A stretch of 64,000 nucleotides of DNA from Pseudomonadota bacterium (GTDB taxonomy: Bacteria > Pseudomonadota > Gammaproteobacteria > Burkholderiales > Burkholderiaceae_C), in assembly GCA_963205115.1 (NCBI GenBank), contig CAUJHV010000014.1, forward strand, positions 186,001 to 250,000, read 5' to 3'. The notes beneath the pieces were generated by a model. That model was not told the origin of the DNA. It made no database searches and saw only the letters and a program-made list of their open reading frames with translations. Position 1 is the first letter of the stretch. Each line of letters starts with the position of its first letter. The position numbers were made by a program, and so were the translations under genes. This document shows positions 54,240 to 63,675 of this stretch, in pieces.

Positions 54240-55022
54240 ATGAGACTCGACGGCAAAGTGGCCTTCATCACCGGCTCCGGCAGCGGCATCGGCCGCCACA
54301 TCGCACAGGTCTACGCCGATGCCGGCGCCGCCATTGCCGTGGCCGACCTCAACCCCAAGGCCGCTGAGGCCGCTGCGGCCGAACTGCGCGCGCACGGCGC
54401 CCAGGCGATCGCCACGCCGGTGGACGTGACCGACGAGGCCGGTGTCGACGCGGCCATCGCGCGAACCGTGGCCGAGTGGGGAAGCCTGGACGTCTTGGTC
54501 AGCAATGCCGGCATCCAGATCGTGGCCCCGCTGCAGGACTTCCGCTTCGACGACTGGAAGAAGCTGCTGTCGGTGCACCTGGACGGCGCCTTCCTGACCG
54601 CACGCGCATCGCTGCGCCAGATGATCGCCAGCGGCCGCGGCGGCGCGATGATCTTCATGGGTTCGGTGCACTCCAAGGAAGCCTCGGTCCTGAAGGCACC
54701 GTACGTGAGCGCCAAGCACGGGCTCGAAGGCCTGACCAAGGTCATCGCCAAGGAGGGCGCGGCACACGGCGTGCGCGCCAATCTCGTCTGCCCGGGTTTC
54801 GTGCGCACCCCGCTGGTGGACAAGCAGATTCCCGAACAGGCCAAGGCCTTGGGCATGTCCGCCGACGACGTGGTCAAGAAGGTCATGCTGCGGGAGACGG
54901 TGGACGGCGAATTCACCACCGTCGAGGACGTCGCGCAGGTGGCGCTGTTCTTCGCCGCCTTCCCCAGCAATGCCCTCACCGGGCAGTCGCTGGTGGTCAG
55001 CCACGGCTGGTTCATGCAATGA
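54240..55022 (+). CDS. bdhA: D-3-hydroxybutyrate dehydrogenase
   Basis: SDR of 260 aa interconverting 3-hydroxybutyrate and acetoacetate with NAD. Cofactor motif TGSGSGIG, NAG motif in VSNAGIQ, catalytic Ser in GSVHS and YVSAKHG (YxxxK). The segment LVDKQIPEQAKALGMSADDVVKKVML is typical of the 3-hydroxybutyrate dehydrogenase subgroup. GGAG lies 6 bp before ATG 54240. Works with polyhydroxybutyrate breakdown. Confidence 0.92.
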   Translation: MRLDGKVAFITGSGSGIGRHIAQVYADAGAAIAVADLNPKAAEAAAAELRAHGAQAIATPVDVTDEAGVDAAIARTVAEWGSLDVLVSNAGIQIVAPLQDFRFDDWKKLLSVHLDGAFLTARASLRQMIASGRGGAMIFMGSVHSKEASVLKAPYVSAKHGLEGLTKVIAKEGAAHGVRANLVCPGFVRTPLVDKQIPEQAKALGMSADDVVKKVMLRETVDGEFTTVEDVAQVALFFAAFPSNALTGQSLVVSHGWFMQ

Positions 55023-55085
55023 GGCCGGGAGCCTGGCACCGCGGGCGGCGCCGCGGCCCGGCAACGGCCTCGCAAGGAGATCCAC

Positions 55086-55376
55086 ATGCTCACACTCGAC
55101 AAGCCCACCGACTCGACGGTCACTGAAAGGGCACCCACCTCGACACCCGCCACGACGCCCGTCACGGCGCCCGGCCGCCCCACCGCCACCGACCGCCCGC
55201 CTGCGGCCGTGCCCGGCACGCAACGCGCCGACACCGAGCCAGCCGCCGCGCCCTGGGACCCCCGCGACGTGCAGTGGGGTTTCGACCCCGTTGTCTATCG
55301 GTGGCTGCCACTGGCAGTCCCGCTGATCGCCGTCACGCTGGCATGCACCGCCGCCATGGCCCTGTACTTCGCCTGA
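55086..55376 (+). CDS. Small Thr/Pro-rich protein with C-terminal helix
   Basis: Unrecognised protein of 96 aa. The first 60 residues are Thr/Pro/Ala-rich and disordered, followed by WDPRDVQWGFDPVVYRW and a single helix (LPLAVPLIAVTLACTAAMALYF). AAGGAG precedes the ATG, which supports real translation. It lies 63 bp after bdhA. A tail-anchored membrane protein of unknown function. Confidence 0.6.
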   Translation: MLTLDKPTDSTVTERAPTSTPATTPVTAPGRPTATDRPPAAVPGTQRADTEPAAAPWDPRDVQWGFDPVVYRWLPLAVPLIAVTLACTAAMALYFA

Positions 55377-55631
55377 TGGATCGGGCCAGGGCATTGCGCA
55401 GCGCCTGCGCCGCCGCGTCGCGGCGCGGATGAGCGACGGCCGGCCAGCGCGCGCTGACCTGCCGGGCTGCGGCTCGCCCGGCCTCTTCGGACGACGCGCA
55501 GCCTCGGGACGAACGCCCCCCGCGCGTGGGCGCTGCGCGGCGGAAGGTCGTCGGGCGTTGGCCACGCCCGCATCGGGATGTCCGGCAGCATCACGTCCGC
55601 GGTTTGCCGATCCGTTCACGCCCTCTGACCC

Positions 55632-55644
55632 GTAGTTTTGCTAC
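55632..55644. repeat. Copy 1 of GTAGTTTTGCTAC
   Basis: A 13-bp element with terminal GTAG/CTAC dyad, identical to the copy at 55710-55722 (78 bp between starts). Likely paired operator sites for the tonB promoter region. Confidence 0.6.
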
Positions 55645-55709
55645 ATCGCGGCGCGGGCAGCGGCCATCCATGCCCGGCCCTTCTGGTTAGCCCGTATCGG
55701 CCTCTCTAT

Positions 55710-55722
55710 GTAGTTTTGCTAC
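55710..55722. repeat. Copy 2 of GTAGTTTTGCTAC
   Basis: Second copy of the same 13-bp element, embedded in TAT...TAT flanks and located 167 bp upstream of the tonB start. Regulator not identified. Confidence 0.6.
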
Positions 55723-55888
55723 TATCTCGCCCCGGGGCGCCTAAGGTGTCCCCCGCTGAGCCGCCCGGGAACCCCCGGGTATAGTGACAAATTGCTAGGG
55801 ATGTGCGGATCCCGCCGGCGGCCCCTCAGGCGGCCGCCCAATACAACGATTCGCCGGGGTCGCTGCCCGGTGAGACCGGAGAACTTTC

Positions 55889-56584
55889 GTGGATTTCGCC
55901 GAACAGCAACGACGCTCGAGCAAGCACCTGGTCAGCTTCGGCGTCGTCGTCGGCCTGCACCTGGTGCTGGGCTGGGCCCTGCTCACGGGACTGGCGCAGC
56001 GCATGGTCGAAGTGATCAAGGCGCCGATCGAGACCAAGATCATCGAAGAGGTCAAGCCGCCACCCCCGCCGCCGCCGGAAAACCTGCCGCCGCCGCCGAA
56101 GTTCGCCCCGCCGCCGCCCAGCTTCGTGCCGCCGCCCGAGGTGGTGGTCAATCCGCCGCCCACCCCGCAGCAGACGATCACCACGACCACGGTGGCGCCG
56201 CCGCCGGCACCGGTGACCATCGCACCGGCGCCCAGGCCTGAAGCCCCGCCGGCGCCGCCCGCCCCGCCTGCGCCGCCCAAGCGCGCTGTGCAGCCGGCGG
56301 TGACCGACGTGCGTTCCTGCGCGCCGGGTCCGGACGACTACCCGGCCGCCGCGCTGCGCGCCGAGGCCACAGGCACCACGCGCATCCGCTTCACGATCGA
56401 TGCCACCGGCAAGATCGTCAGCTCCGATGTCGTGCGCTCGGCTGGCAGCTCACGCGAGCACCGGCTGCTCGACCGCGTGGCGCTGACCAAGCTCAGCGAG
56501 TGCAGCTTCAAGCCTGGAACCGACGAAAACGGCAAGCCCACCGGCGGCACGACCGAGGTCGAGTACGTCTGGAAGATCCAGTAG
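55889..56584 (+). CDS. tonB: TonB energy-transducing protein
   Basis: Inner-membrane protein of 231 aa that couples the proton gradient to outer-membrane receptors. The N-terminal helix (about 14-36) has the SxxxH-type pattern SFGVVVGLH; a long Pro-rich spacer (about 55-135; PPPPPPPENLPPPPKF) spans the periplasm; the C-terminal domain (about 145-231) has DYPAAALRAEATGTTRIRFTID and ends VEYVWKIQ. GTG 55889 with GGAG upstream. First gene of the tonB-exbB-exbD-exbD-TPR unit; a likely energy source for the TonB receptors at the left of the window. Confidence 0.93.
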   Translation: MDFAEQQRRSSKHLVSFGVVVGLHLVLGWALLTGLAQRMVEVIKAPIETKIIEEVKPPPPPPPENLPPPPKFAPPPPSFVPPPEVVVNPPPTPQQTITTTTVAPPPAPVTIAPAPRPEAPPAPPAPPAPPKRAVQPAVTDVRSCAPGPDDYPAAALRAEATGTTRIRFTIDATGKIVSSDVVRSAGSSREHRLLDRVALTKLSECSFKPGTDENGKPTGGTTEVEYVWKIQ

Positions 56585-56671
56585 CGCCACGCTGCTCACC
56601 GCATTTCCCTTACCCCACCCACCCGAATCAAAGAGGCGCCCATCCTCAGCGCCGCATTTCCTGGAGGCCCC

Positions 56672-57538
56672 ATGTTCCTGTCTCAAATCGTGCGTGCCAG
56701 CTTTGCCGCTGCGCTGATCGCGGCCGTCTCGCTGGCTGCCACCCTGCCCCAGCCGGCACAGGCCCAGGCCGCCTCCGCGCCCGCGCCTGCAGCCGCTGCG
56801 TCGCCGGCCCTGGCCACGCCACCGGCGCCGGTCACGGCTGCCGAAGCCGCCGCACCCAAGCCCGTGATCTCCGAGGAAGCGGTCGAGAACCCCTACGGCC
56901 TGAAGGCGCTGTGGTCGCAAGGTGACTTCGTCGCCAAGGGCACGCTGATCATCATGGTCATCATGTCGCTGGGCAGCTGGTACATCATCCTGACCAAGCT
57001 GTTCGACCAACGCGCCATGCTCAAGAGCGCGCGTGAGGGCTCGGACACCTTCTGGAAGGCCGCATCGGTGAAGGCCGGCGTGAGCGCGCTGAAGGAAGGC
57101 TCGGCGCTGCGCTACATCGCCGAACAAGGCATCAAGGCCGCCGACCACCACGAAGGCACGATGGTCGAATCGATCGACAAGCACACCTGGATCGGCATGT
57201 CGGTCGACCGCGCGCTGGGCAGCGTGCAAACCCGCCTGCAGGACGGCATGGCCTTCCTCGCCACGGTGGGTTCCACCGCCCCGTTCGTGGGCCTGTTCGG
57301 TACCGTCTGGGGCATCTACAACGCCCTGGTCAAGATCGGCATCAGCGGCCAGGCCTCGATCGACAAGGTCGCCGGCCCGGTGGGCGAATCGCTGATCATG
57401 ACGGCCATCGGCCTGGCCGTCGCGGTGCCGGCGGTGATGGGCTACAACTGGCTGATCCGTCGCAACAAGCAGGTGCTGGACCAGACCAAGGCCTTCGCGG
57501 GCGACCTGCACAACGTGCTTCTGTCGGGCAAGCGCTGA
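56672..57538 (+). CDS. exbB: ExbB/TolQ-family proton channel
   Basis: Inner-membrane protein of 288 aa with an N-terminal signal-like helix, an Ala/Pro-rich extension to about residue 75 and three ExbB helices. Signatures: GTLIIMVIMSLGSWYIILTKLFDQR, ATVGSTAPFVGLFGTVWGIYNAL and ITAIGLAVAVPAVM-like residues. It is the canonical ExbB of this TonB system, distinct from the MotA/TolQ-like gene at 12591-13277. Confidence 0.94.
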   Translation: MFLSQIVRASFAAALIAAVSLAATLPQPAQAQAASAPAPAAAASPALATPPAPVTAAEAAAPKPVISEEAVENPYGLKALWSQGDFVAKGTLIIMVIMSLGSWYIILTKLFDQRAMLKSAREGSDTFWKAASVKAGVSALKEGSALRYIAEQGIKAADHHEGTMVESIDKHTWIGMSVDRALGSVQTRLQDGMAFLATVGSTAPFVGLFGTVWGIYNALVKIGISGQASIDKVAGPVGESLIMTAIGLAVAVPAVMGYNWLIRRNKQVLDQTKAFAGDLHNVLLSGKR

Positions 57539-57618
57539 GGCGCAGCGTCCTGGAGAGCCGGTCACCCGCCTGACGCGCAGCGCGGGGCCCGGCATACAAG
57601 CTCACTGGAGAGGCCCAC

Positions 57619-58065
57619 ATGGCCATGCAAATCGGGTCGGCCGAGAGCGACGGCGAAGAACAACTCAACAACACCATCAACACCACGCCGCTGGTGGACG
57701 TGATGCTGGTGCTGCTGATCATCTTCCTGATCACCATCCCGGTCGTGACCCAGACCATCAAGCTCGAACTGCCGAAGGAGCGCAATCTCCCGACGCAGAC
57801 CAAACCCGAAAACATCGTCATCGCGGTCAACCGCGAGGGCGAGATCTACTGGGGCATCGAGCGCTTGCCGGACATCGAGACGCTGGTCACGCGACTGAAG
57901 GTCGAGGCTGTCAAGGAGCCGCAGCCCGAGGTGCACATCCGCGGAGACAGCGAGGTGCGCTACGAATCGGTGGGGCGTGTCGTCGTGGCCTGCCAGCGCG
58001 CAGGCATCTTCAAGGTCGGTTTCATCACCGAGCCACCGGCTGGCGTCGCTGCGCGCCTGCCGTAG
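57619..58065 (+). CDS. exbD: ExbD/TolR-family protein 1
   Basis: Protein of 148 aa with one helix; INTTPLVDVMLVLLIIFLIT holds the conserved proton-path Asp. The periplasmic domain includes VHIRGDSEVRYESV. GGAG precedes ATG 57619. One of two adjacent ExbD paralogues; both keep the Asp, so both may join the ExbB channel. Confidence 0.94.
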   Translation: MAMQIGSAESDGEEQLNNTINTTPLVDVMLVLLIIFLITIPVVTQTIKLELPKERNLPTQTKPENIVIAVNREGEIYWGIERLPDIETLVTRLKVEAVKEPQPEVHIRGDSEVRYESVGRVVVACQRAGIFKVGFITEPPAGVAARLP

Positions 58066-58083
58066 GACAAGGGGTTCCACAAC

Positions 58084-58515
58084 ATGGCAATGAATGTAGG
58101 CACCGCCGGCGGGGACCCCGATGGCGACGTGATGGTCGACATCAACACCACGCCGCTGATCGACGTGATGCTGGTGCTGCTGATCATGTTCATCATCACC
58201 ATTCCCATCCAGACGCACGCGGTGAAGATGAACATGCCGGTGCCCAGCAAGAATGCACCGCCGCCCAAGCCGCCAGAGGTCATCCGCATCGACGTCGACT
58301 TCGACGGCACCATCGGCTGGAACGGCGAGATCATTCCCGACCGCTCCACGCTGGAGTCCAAGCTTCGCGTGGTGGCCGCACAGCCCGACCAGCCCGAAGT
58401 GCACTTGCGGCCCAACAAGCTGGTGACGTACAAGGTGGTCGCGATGATCATGGCCTCGGCCCAGCGCCTGGGGGTGACCAAGATCGGCATCGTCGGCAAC
58501 GAACAGTTCCTCTAG
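58084..58515 (+). CDS. exbD: ExbD/TolR-family protein 2
   Basis: Protein of 143 aa, paralogue of the preceding ExbD, 18 bp downstream. INTTPLIDVMLVLLIMFIIT carries the conserved Asp. The periplasmic part (VHLRPNKLVTYKVVAMIMASAQRLG) is of normal ExbD type. Two ExbD genes in one operon occur in several gamma- and betaproteobacterial TonB systems. Confidence 0.93.
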   Translation: MAMNVGTAGGDPDGDVMVDINTTPLIDVMLVLLIMFIITIPIQTHAVKMNMPVPSKNAPPPKPPEVIRIDVDFDGTIGWNGEIIPDRSTLESKLRVVAAQPDQPEVHLRPNKLVTYKVVAMIMASAQRLGVTKIGIVGNEQFL

Positions 58516-58540
58516 CCGTCCTGCGGGACCTTGGCGTGAC

Positions 58541-59737
58541 ATGAAGACACTTTCCTCCCTGCTCCTGAGTCTCGTGCTTGCGGCCGGAGCCGCTCCGGCT
58601 GTGGCGCAGGTGCGTGCCGAAATCGGCAAGCCTCTGCAGCAGGCCAGCGAACTGCTGCGCGCCGGCAAGGCGCGCGAAGCGCTGGCCAAGGCACGCGAAG
58701 CCGACGCCGTGGGCGGCAAGTCCGCCTCCGAACAACTGCTGGTGGACCGCATGAAAGCGGCGGCTGCGCAGCGTGCGGGCGATACCGGCATGGCCATTTC
58801 GGCGCTCGAATCCGTCTACGAGCGGGTCGGCGGGGGCGAGAAAGGGCAGGTGGCCGAGCAGCTGGCTTCCATGCATGCCCAGGCGCGCAACAACGGCAAG
58901 GCCACCGAATGGCTGAACAAGGCCATCGCCGCGGGCAACAACTCGGCAGGCGTCAAGCAACTGCAGGCCTACCTGCAGTCCAACAGTGGCGACTACGCGG
59001 CCATCGCCAAGGATGCTGCCGCGCAGGTGTCCGCCGCCGAACAAGCCGGCCGCCGCCCTGAGGAAGGCGACCTGCTGCGCCTGGCGGATGCCCAGCAGCG
59101 CCAGAACAACACGGCCGGCTACATCCACACGCTGGAAAAGCTGCTGGCCAACTACCCGAAGAAGGACTACTGGAACGCCTACCTCGGTCGCCTGCCGCGA
59201 AAGGCCGGTTTTGCCGACCGCTTCGCCATCGATGTGCTGCGCCTGAAGCTGGCCAGCGGCACCTTGAGCAAGACCGAGGAATACATGGAGCTCGCGCAGC
59301 TCACGCTGCAGGCGGGTGTGCCCGCCGAAGGCTTGCGTGTCATCGAGCAGGGCTACAAGAGCGGCGCACTGGGCACCGGCCCCGAAGCGACCCGCCACCA
59401 GCGCCTGAAGGATCTGGCGAGCAAGCAGCTGGCCGAGCAGAAAGCCGGGATCGCGGCACAGGCCACCTCCGCTCTGGCGGACAAGACGGGCGACGACGCG
59501 GTCAAGGTCGGCTATTCCCTGGTGTCGCTGGGCGATACCGATGCCGGCATCAAGCTCATCGAACAGGGCATCGCCAAGGGCGGCCTGAAGCGGCCCGAGG
59601 ATGCCAAGCTGCGCCTGGGCATGGCCCTGCTGCAACAGGGCAAGAGCCGCGAGCGGGCGGTCAAGACGCTGCGCAGCGTCACCGGCGCCGACGGTGCGGC
59701 CGAGGTGGCGCGGCTGTGGACCGTCGTCGGCAACTGA
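58541..59737 (+). CDS. Periplasmic TPR-like protein of the TonB operon
   Basis: Exported alpha-helical repeat protein of 398 aa. The signal peptide ends at APAVAQV (about 23). Helical TPR-like pairs run through the rest: LRAGKAREALAKAREADAVG, EEYMELAQLTLQAGVPAEGLRVIEQGYKSG, and VKVGYSLVSLGDTDAGIKLIEQGIAKGG. TPR proteins are recurrent accessory members of such tonB-exbB-exbD2 operons and may help TonB contact receptors. Function inferred from context only. Confidence 0.8.
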   Translation: MKTLSSLLLSLVLAAGAAPAVAQVRAEIGKPLQQASELLRAGKAREALAKAREADAVGGKSASEQLLVDRMKAAAAQRAGDTGMAISALESVYERVGGGEKGQVAEQLASMHAQARNNGKATEWLNKAIAAGNNSAGVKQLQAYLQSNSGDYAAIAKDAAAQVSAAEQAGRRPEEGDLLRLADAQQRQNNTAGYIHTLEKLLANYPKKDYWNAYLGRLPRKAGFADRFAIDVLRLKLASGTLSKTEEYMELAQLTLQAGVPAEGLRVIEQGYKSGALGTGPEATRHQRLKDLASKQLAEQKAGIAAQATSALADKTGDDAVKVGYSLVSLGDTDAGIKLIEQGIAKGGLKRPEDAKLRLGMALLQQGKSRERAVKTLRSVTGADGAAEVARLWTVVGN

Positions 59738-59842
59738 CGCTGCCGGCAAAGCCCAGGGCCCGTCCGGGTCGCCGGCTACGGCTGGCTTGGGCCGTTAGGG
59801 CCTCTCCGGCGGTCAGCGGCTGAGGCGCCGCGCGCGCCCGCG

Positions 59843-60358
59843 CTACATGTCCGCCAGCGGCGTACCGGCGGCGCGTGCATCGGCCTTCAGTACCTTCAGC
59901 AGGTCGCCCAGATCGCGGTCGAGCCGCTCGAGGGCATCGGGCGTCAGATGCTGCAACGCATCGGCCAGCACGCCGGCAAAAGGGCTTGGCGCCTTGCGCA
60001 GCACCCGCGTACCGGCAGCCAGCACACGCAACTGCACCGCCCGGCGGTCCACGCCGTTTTTCTCGGCCGCCAGCAGACCCGCAGCCACCAACGCTTTCAC
60101 GAGATTGCTGGCCGTGCTCTGGTGAATGTCCATCGCACGCGCCAGGTCGTTGACACCCAGGCCCGGCTGACCCTGCACCACGCTGAGCGCCCACAGCTGC
60201 GCGCCACCCACGCCGGCGCGTTTTTCCACCTGCTTGAAGTGTGTCTTGACCGCATTGAACACGAGGCGGAATTTGCGCAGCACACGCACCGGCGGCTCGA
60301 TGGCCGCTTTCGGTTCGATCGGGGCCGTCACGGGCTGGCGGGCTGGCGTCCTGGGCAT
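59843..60358 (-). CDS. MarR-family transcriptional regulator
   Basis: Winged-helix regulator of 171 aa. The DNA-binding core (about 55-120) shows LGVNDLARAMDIHQSTASNLVKALVAAGLL and the wing DRRAVQLRVLAAGTRVL. The N-terminal 25 residues are Pro/Ala-rich. It lies between the TonB operon (convergent) and otsB (same strand, 86 bp). Ligand and targets unknown; the trehalose genes or itself are the nearest candidates. Confidence 0.9.
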   Translation of the reverse strand: MPRTPARQPVTAPIEPKAAIEPPVRVLRKFRLVFNAVKTHFKQVEKRAGVGGAQLWALSVVQGQPGLGVNDLARAMDIHQSTASNLVKALVAAGLLAAEKNGVDRRAVQLRVLAAGTRVLRKAPSPFAGVLADALQHLTPDALERLDRDLGDLLKVLKADARAAGTPLADM

Positions 60359-60444
60359 GGGGCGATGCTAACGGCAGGTCACGGCCGTCCAGGCGGGCAC
60401 ACGGCAGCGCCGCGGCCCCGCATGCCGCCGGGAACATGACCGGC

Positions 60445-61215
60445 TCAGGAAGCAGTCCGTGTGGCCAAGCGGCCGAGCATGTGGTCCAGCAGCGCGCCCA
60501 TCTCGGCCGTGCTGCCGATGAAAAACTGCGCCGCCGATCGAGGTCCGTCGCGGCCCACGCGCACGGTCAGCCAATGCGGTTCAGCCGCCTCGAACACCGG
60601 CTCGTCGTTGAGGTCGTCACCCGCAAAGAAGGCACGGTCCGCCCCGGTCCGCTCGACCAGCGCCCGCACGGACGCGGCCTTGTCGGGCGCATCGCGCGAG
60701 ACCACGTTGACCACGAACTTGCCGCCAAAGCGCCGCCAGGCCGGGTCGCCGGGCGTGAGCAGCTGGTCGATCGCCGCCAGCGCCGCGCCCCGGTCCCGCG
60801 CCATGCGGTAGTGCAGGGCCACGGACAGCCCCTTGTCCTCGACCCGCACGCCGCGGTGCTGCAAGGGCCCGGCAGCGGCGTGCAGGCGCACACGCAGACT
60901 GTCCAGGCACACACGGCGCTCGCGCAGCGCCTCGGTGTCGGACAGGTCTTCGGCGCCGTGGCTGCCGACGATGTGGCTCGGCACGAATCCCAGCCGCCCC
61001 TGGACATCCGGCACGCCGCGACCGGTGACGATGGCCAGCGGCAGGCGCTGCGCCAGTTCGCCCAGGCGTCGCGCCAGGTCGGGCGACACTCGCGCGGCTT
61101 CGGGGCTCGCAACGATGGGGGCCAGCGTGCCATCGAAATCGAAAGCCAGCAGCGGGCTGCCACGCATCAGTTCGTCCAGCGCCCGCAGCCCTTCGTTGCC
61201 AAACAGGTGGTTCAT
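60445..61215 (-). CDS. otsB: Trehalose-6-phosphate phosphatase
   Basis: HAD-superfamily phosphatase of 256 aa that removes phosphate from trehalose 6-phosphate. Motif I DFDGTLAP (about 24-31) carries the nucleophile Asp; VTGRG motif II, the cap region with KGLSVALHYR, and motif IV GDDLNDEPVF (about 193-202) are all visible. ATG 61215 gives the usual start; it follows the OtsA-fusion gene by 22 bp, forming a complete OtsA-OtsB pathway. Confidence 0.94.
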   Translation of the reverse strand: MNHLFGNEGLRALDELMRGSPLLAFDFDGTLAPIVASPEAARVSPDLARRLGELAQRLPLAIVTGRGVPDVQGRLGFVPSHIVGSHGAEDLSDTEALRERRVCLDSLRVRLHAAAGPLQHRGVRVEDKGLSVALHYRMARDRGAALAAIDQLLTPGDPAWRRFGGKFVVNVVSRDAPDKAASVRALVERTGADRAFFAGDDLNDEPVFEAAEPHWLTVRVGRDGPRSAAQFFIGSTAEMGALLDHMLGRLATRTAS

Positions 61216-61237
61216 GAGCGGCTGCGCCTGCGTCGGG

Positions 61238-63652
61238 TCAGTCGGCCTGGTGGCGCCGCACGCGCTCTTCGATGCGCGCGCGCAGCCGCGAGCGACCGGC
61301 ATTGGTCAACATGCGCCCGGCCCAGCGGTAGACATTGAACTCCTGCACCGTGCTGCGCATGCTGGCCATGCGCTCACGCTGCTCCGCCACCGGCATGCGC
61401 GCCGCGCGGTGCAGGGCATCGGCCGTCTCCTCGACATGGTACGGATTGACGATCAGCGCCTCTGGCAGCTCGCGCGCCGCCCCGGCAAAGCGGCTCAGCA
61501 CGAGCACGCCCTGTTCATCGTCGCGTGCCGCCACGAACTCCTTGCACACCAGGTTCATGCCGTCGTGCAGGCTGGTCACCACGCAGATGTCGGCGGCGCG
61601 GAACAGTTCGTTCACCGCGTCGCGCCCGTGGTGCTGGGCCAGCAGGTGCACCGGCTGGTAGCCCGGCCGCTCGAAGCGCGCATTGATGCGGTCGGCCTGA
61701 GCCTGGACGCGCTCCTGGAAGTGGCGGTACTCCTCGAGCGCGCTGCGCGTGGGCGCGGCCACCTGCACGAAGACGAAACGGCCCTGCCAGTCGGGCCATT
61801 TCTCCAGCAGCCGCTCGACGGCATTGAGCCGCTCGAAGATGCCCTTGGTGTAGTCGAAACGGTCCACGCCAACGGCCAGGCACGCGTCCGCCGGCAGGGC
61901 CAGCCGCTCGAAGACGCGCCGTCGGGCCTCGGCCACCGGCACGCTCAGCGCGGGGTCGCCGGCCTGCGGCCAGGCGATCGAGATCGGATAGCTCTCGACG
62001 AGCGTTTCCTTCTCGTGGAAGACGACTGTCGAGTGCTCGTGTTCGATGCGGGCCTCGAGGTAGCGGTCGACCGTCTCGATGAAATTCTTGCAGTGGAAGC
62101 GTGTGTGGAACCCCAGGATGGTGCTGCCCAGCATGCCTTGCAGGATTTCGCTGCGCCACGGGCAGATGCCGAAGGACTCCGGATTCGGCCAGGGGATGTG
62201 CCAGAAGGTGATGATCGTGGCCTGGGGCAGCTTCTCGCGCACCAGCGCGGGCAGCAGCGCGAAGTGGTAGTCCTGCACCAGCACGACCGGGTCATCGCTG
62301 CGGGCCTCTGCGATGACGGCATCGGCAAACCGCTGGTTCACCTCCCGGTACGCCTCCCAGTCGGACTCGCGGAAGACCGGGCGCACATGCGCCACATGAC
62401 ACAGCGGCCACAGCCCTTCGTTGGCGAAGCCGTAGTAGTAGCCCTCTTCTTCTTCGGGCGTGAGCCACACGCGCCGCAAGCGGTAGTCCGCCAGACCCGG
62501 CGGCACGGCCACGCGGTCGTCGGCGTCGACCACGTCGCGATCGGCCGAGCCGCTGCCGTGCGCGATCCAGGTGCCCGAGCAGGCGCGCATCACCGGCTCG
62601 ACCGCCGTGACCAGGCCGCTGGCCGGCTGCTTCACCACGATGTGGCCGTCGACCCGTTCATGGATGTAGGGCTCGCGGTTGGACACCACGATCACCTGGT
62701 CGCCAGCGAGTTGCGTGCGCAGCAGGGTGCGCAGCCGCTCGGCCGTCCATTCGGTGTCGGGGCCCTGCGCGCGGCGGTATTCGTCCTCGAGGTCGCGCAG
62801 CCGCGCGCGCAGGTCCTCGGCCAGCGGCTGCAGCTCCGGCGCGGGAACCAGCGGCGTGATGATGCCTTCCCCGCGCATCACGGCACGCGCGCCCTTGACC
62901 CAGCCGCGCCAGCTGATCTGTGCGACCACGACCGTGATCAGCGCGATGACGGCACCCAGCGCCGTGATCAGGCCGATGAGGTAGCGGCGCGTGTCCTGGC
63001 TGCGTCGACCGACGAAGCTCAGGTCGTGCAGCAGCACGAAGCTCCCCAGCAGCACCGGCTCGGCGGGGGCCGCGGCCAGCGCCTGCTGCCTGGCGGCCAA
63101 GTCTGCCGTCATGTCGGCCGCCAGGTCCGGCTGCAGGTCCGGCGGCGGAGCCGTCAGCGTCGCGGCCGGCGGCTCCGGGTGGTGGGAGTAGACCTCGTGC
63201 ACGCCCACGTAGACCGCGCCGCCAACCAGCGACAGCCGCGGCTGCGCACGCTGGGCCAGCTGCGCGGCCGCTGCGCAGGTCAGCGACGCCGGATAGCGCC
63301 CCGTGGCCTGCAGCAGCCGCCCGTCGGGACTGCACAGGCCGATGGCCACCAGGCGTTCGTCCTGCAGGACGCGGTCGAGCACCGCGTGCAGCTTGTCGTT
63401 GCGCCCCGAAGCCAGCGCCTCGGCCACGGTGTCTGACAGCGTATTGGCCACGAGCGCGCCACGCATGTTCAGGTCGCGGCTGAACCAGCGCAGCGTCACC
63501 TGGTCGAGCAGCGGCACGGCCAGATACGCCGCCGCCACCAGTACCGCGGCCAGCGGCAGCAGGAAGCGCAGCTGAATCCGAAGGGTGCGCAGCGGCAGCC
63601 GCCACAACCGGCTCAGGCGCTTGTCCTGCGCGTGAGAGAAATGTCTTTGCAT
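61238..63652 (-). CDS. otsA: Membrane sensor-trehalose-6-phosphate synthase fusion
   Basis: Protein of 804 aa. Residues about 319-790 are a full GT20 trehalose-6-phosphate synthase: SNREPY, the HYHFALLP-like [38 protein letters not shown] and the late [10 protein letters not shown]. The first 318 residues are not part of OtsA. They comprise helix 1 (about 28-48), a periplasmic Cache/PAS-like domain (49-222; LCSPDGRLL), helix 2 (223-246) and a HAMP-like linker, like a histidine kinase input module. Enzyme activity may thus respond to an extracytoplasmic cue such as osmotic or cell-wall stress. ATG 63652 lies 5 bp from a palindrome and lacks a ribosome-binding site; it may be leaderless, or an upstream start may be used. 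Confidence 0.9.
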   Translation of the reverse strand: MQRHFSHAQDKRLSRLWRLPLRTLRIQLRFLLPLAAVLVAAAYLAVPLLDQVTLRWFSRDLNMRGALVANTLSDTVAEALASGRNDKLHAVLDRVLQDERLVAIGLCSPDGRLLQATGRYPASLTCAAAAQLAQRAQPRLSLVGGAVYVGVHEVYSHHPEPPAATLTAPPPDLQPDLAADMTADLAARQQALAAAPAEPVLLGSFVLLHDLSFVGRRSQDTRRYLIGLITALGAVIALITVVVAQISWRGWVKGARAVMRGEGIITPLVPAPELQPLAEDLRARLRDLEDEYRRAQGPDTEWTAERLRTLLRTQLAGDQVIVVSNREPYIHERVDGHIVVKQPASGLVTAVEPVMRACSGTWIAHGSGSADRDVVDADDRVAVPPGLADYRLRRVWLTPEEEEGYYYGFANEGLWPLCHVAHVRPVFRESDWEAYREVNQRFADAVIAEARSDDPVVLVQDYHFALLPALVREKLPQATIITFWHIPWPNPESFGICPWRSEILQGMLGSTILGFHTRFHCKNFIETVDRYLEARIEHEHSTVVFHEKETLVESYPISIAWPQAGDPALSVPVAEARRRVFERLALPADACLAVGVDRFDYTKGIFERLNAVERLLEKWPDWQGRFVFVQVAAPTRSALEEYRHFQERVQAQADRINARFERPGYQPVHLLAQHHGRDAVNELFRAADICVVTSLHDGMNLVCKEFVAARDDEQGVLVLSRFAGAARELPEALIVNPYHVEETADALHRAARMPVAEQRERMASMRSTVQEFNVYRWAGRMLTNAGRSRLRARIEERVRRHQAD

Positions 63653-63657
63653 CGCAG

Positions 63658-63675
63658 TATATTTGCGCAAATATA
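63658..63675. promoter_or_regulatory. 18-bp palindrome between divergent trehalose/GH15 genes
   Basis: TATATTTGCGCAAATATA is perfectly palindromic, AT-rich in a GC-rich genome, and lies between divergent otsA and the GH15 gene. A -35-like TTGCAT (63647-63652) and AATATA (63670-63675) at 17-bp spacing read toward the GH15 gene across it, so it probably is an operator and promoter element for both genes. Confidence 0.65.

Larger units (their letters stand above)
55377..55888. other. 512-bp intergenic region before the tonB operon
   Basis: No supported gene. It contains two identical 13-bp repeats and turns AT-richer toward 55700-55800, where the tonB promoter probably lies; TATAGTGACAAATTG occurs near 55780. 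Confidence 0.5.

Noticed and set aside
55429..55635. A 68-codon open frame in the gap before tonB
   Set aside because: No ribosome-binding site, Arg/Gly/Pro-rich composition typical of random GC-rich DNA.
60833..63436. An 867-codon plus-strand open frame across otsB and otsA
   Set aside because: Antisense shadow of two clear enzymes; composition is Arg/His/Gln-rich with no recognisable fold.
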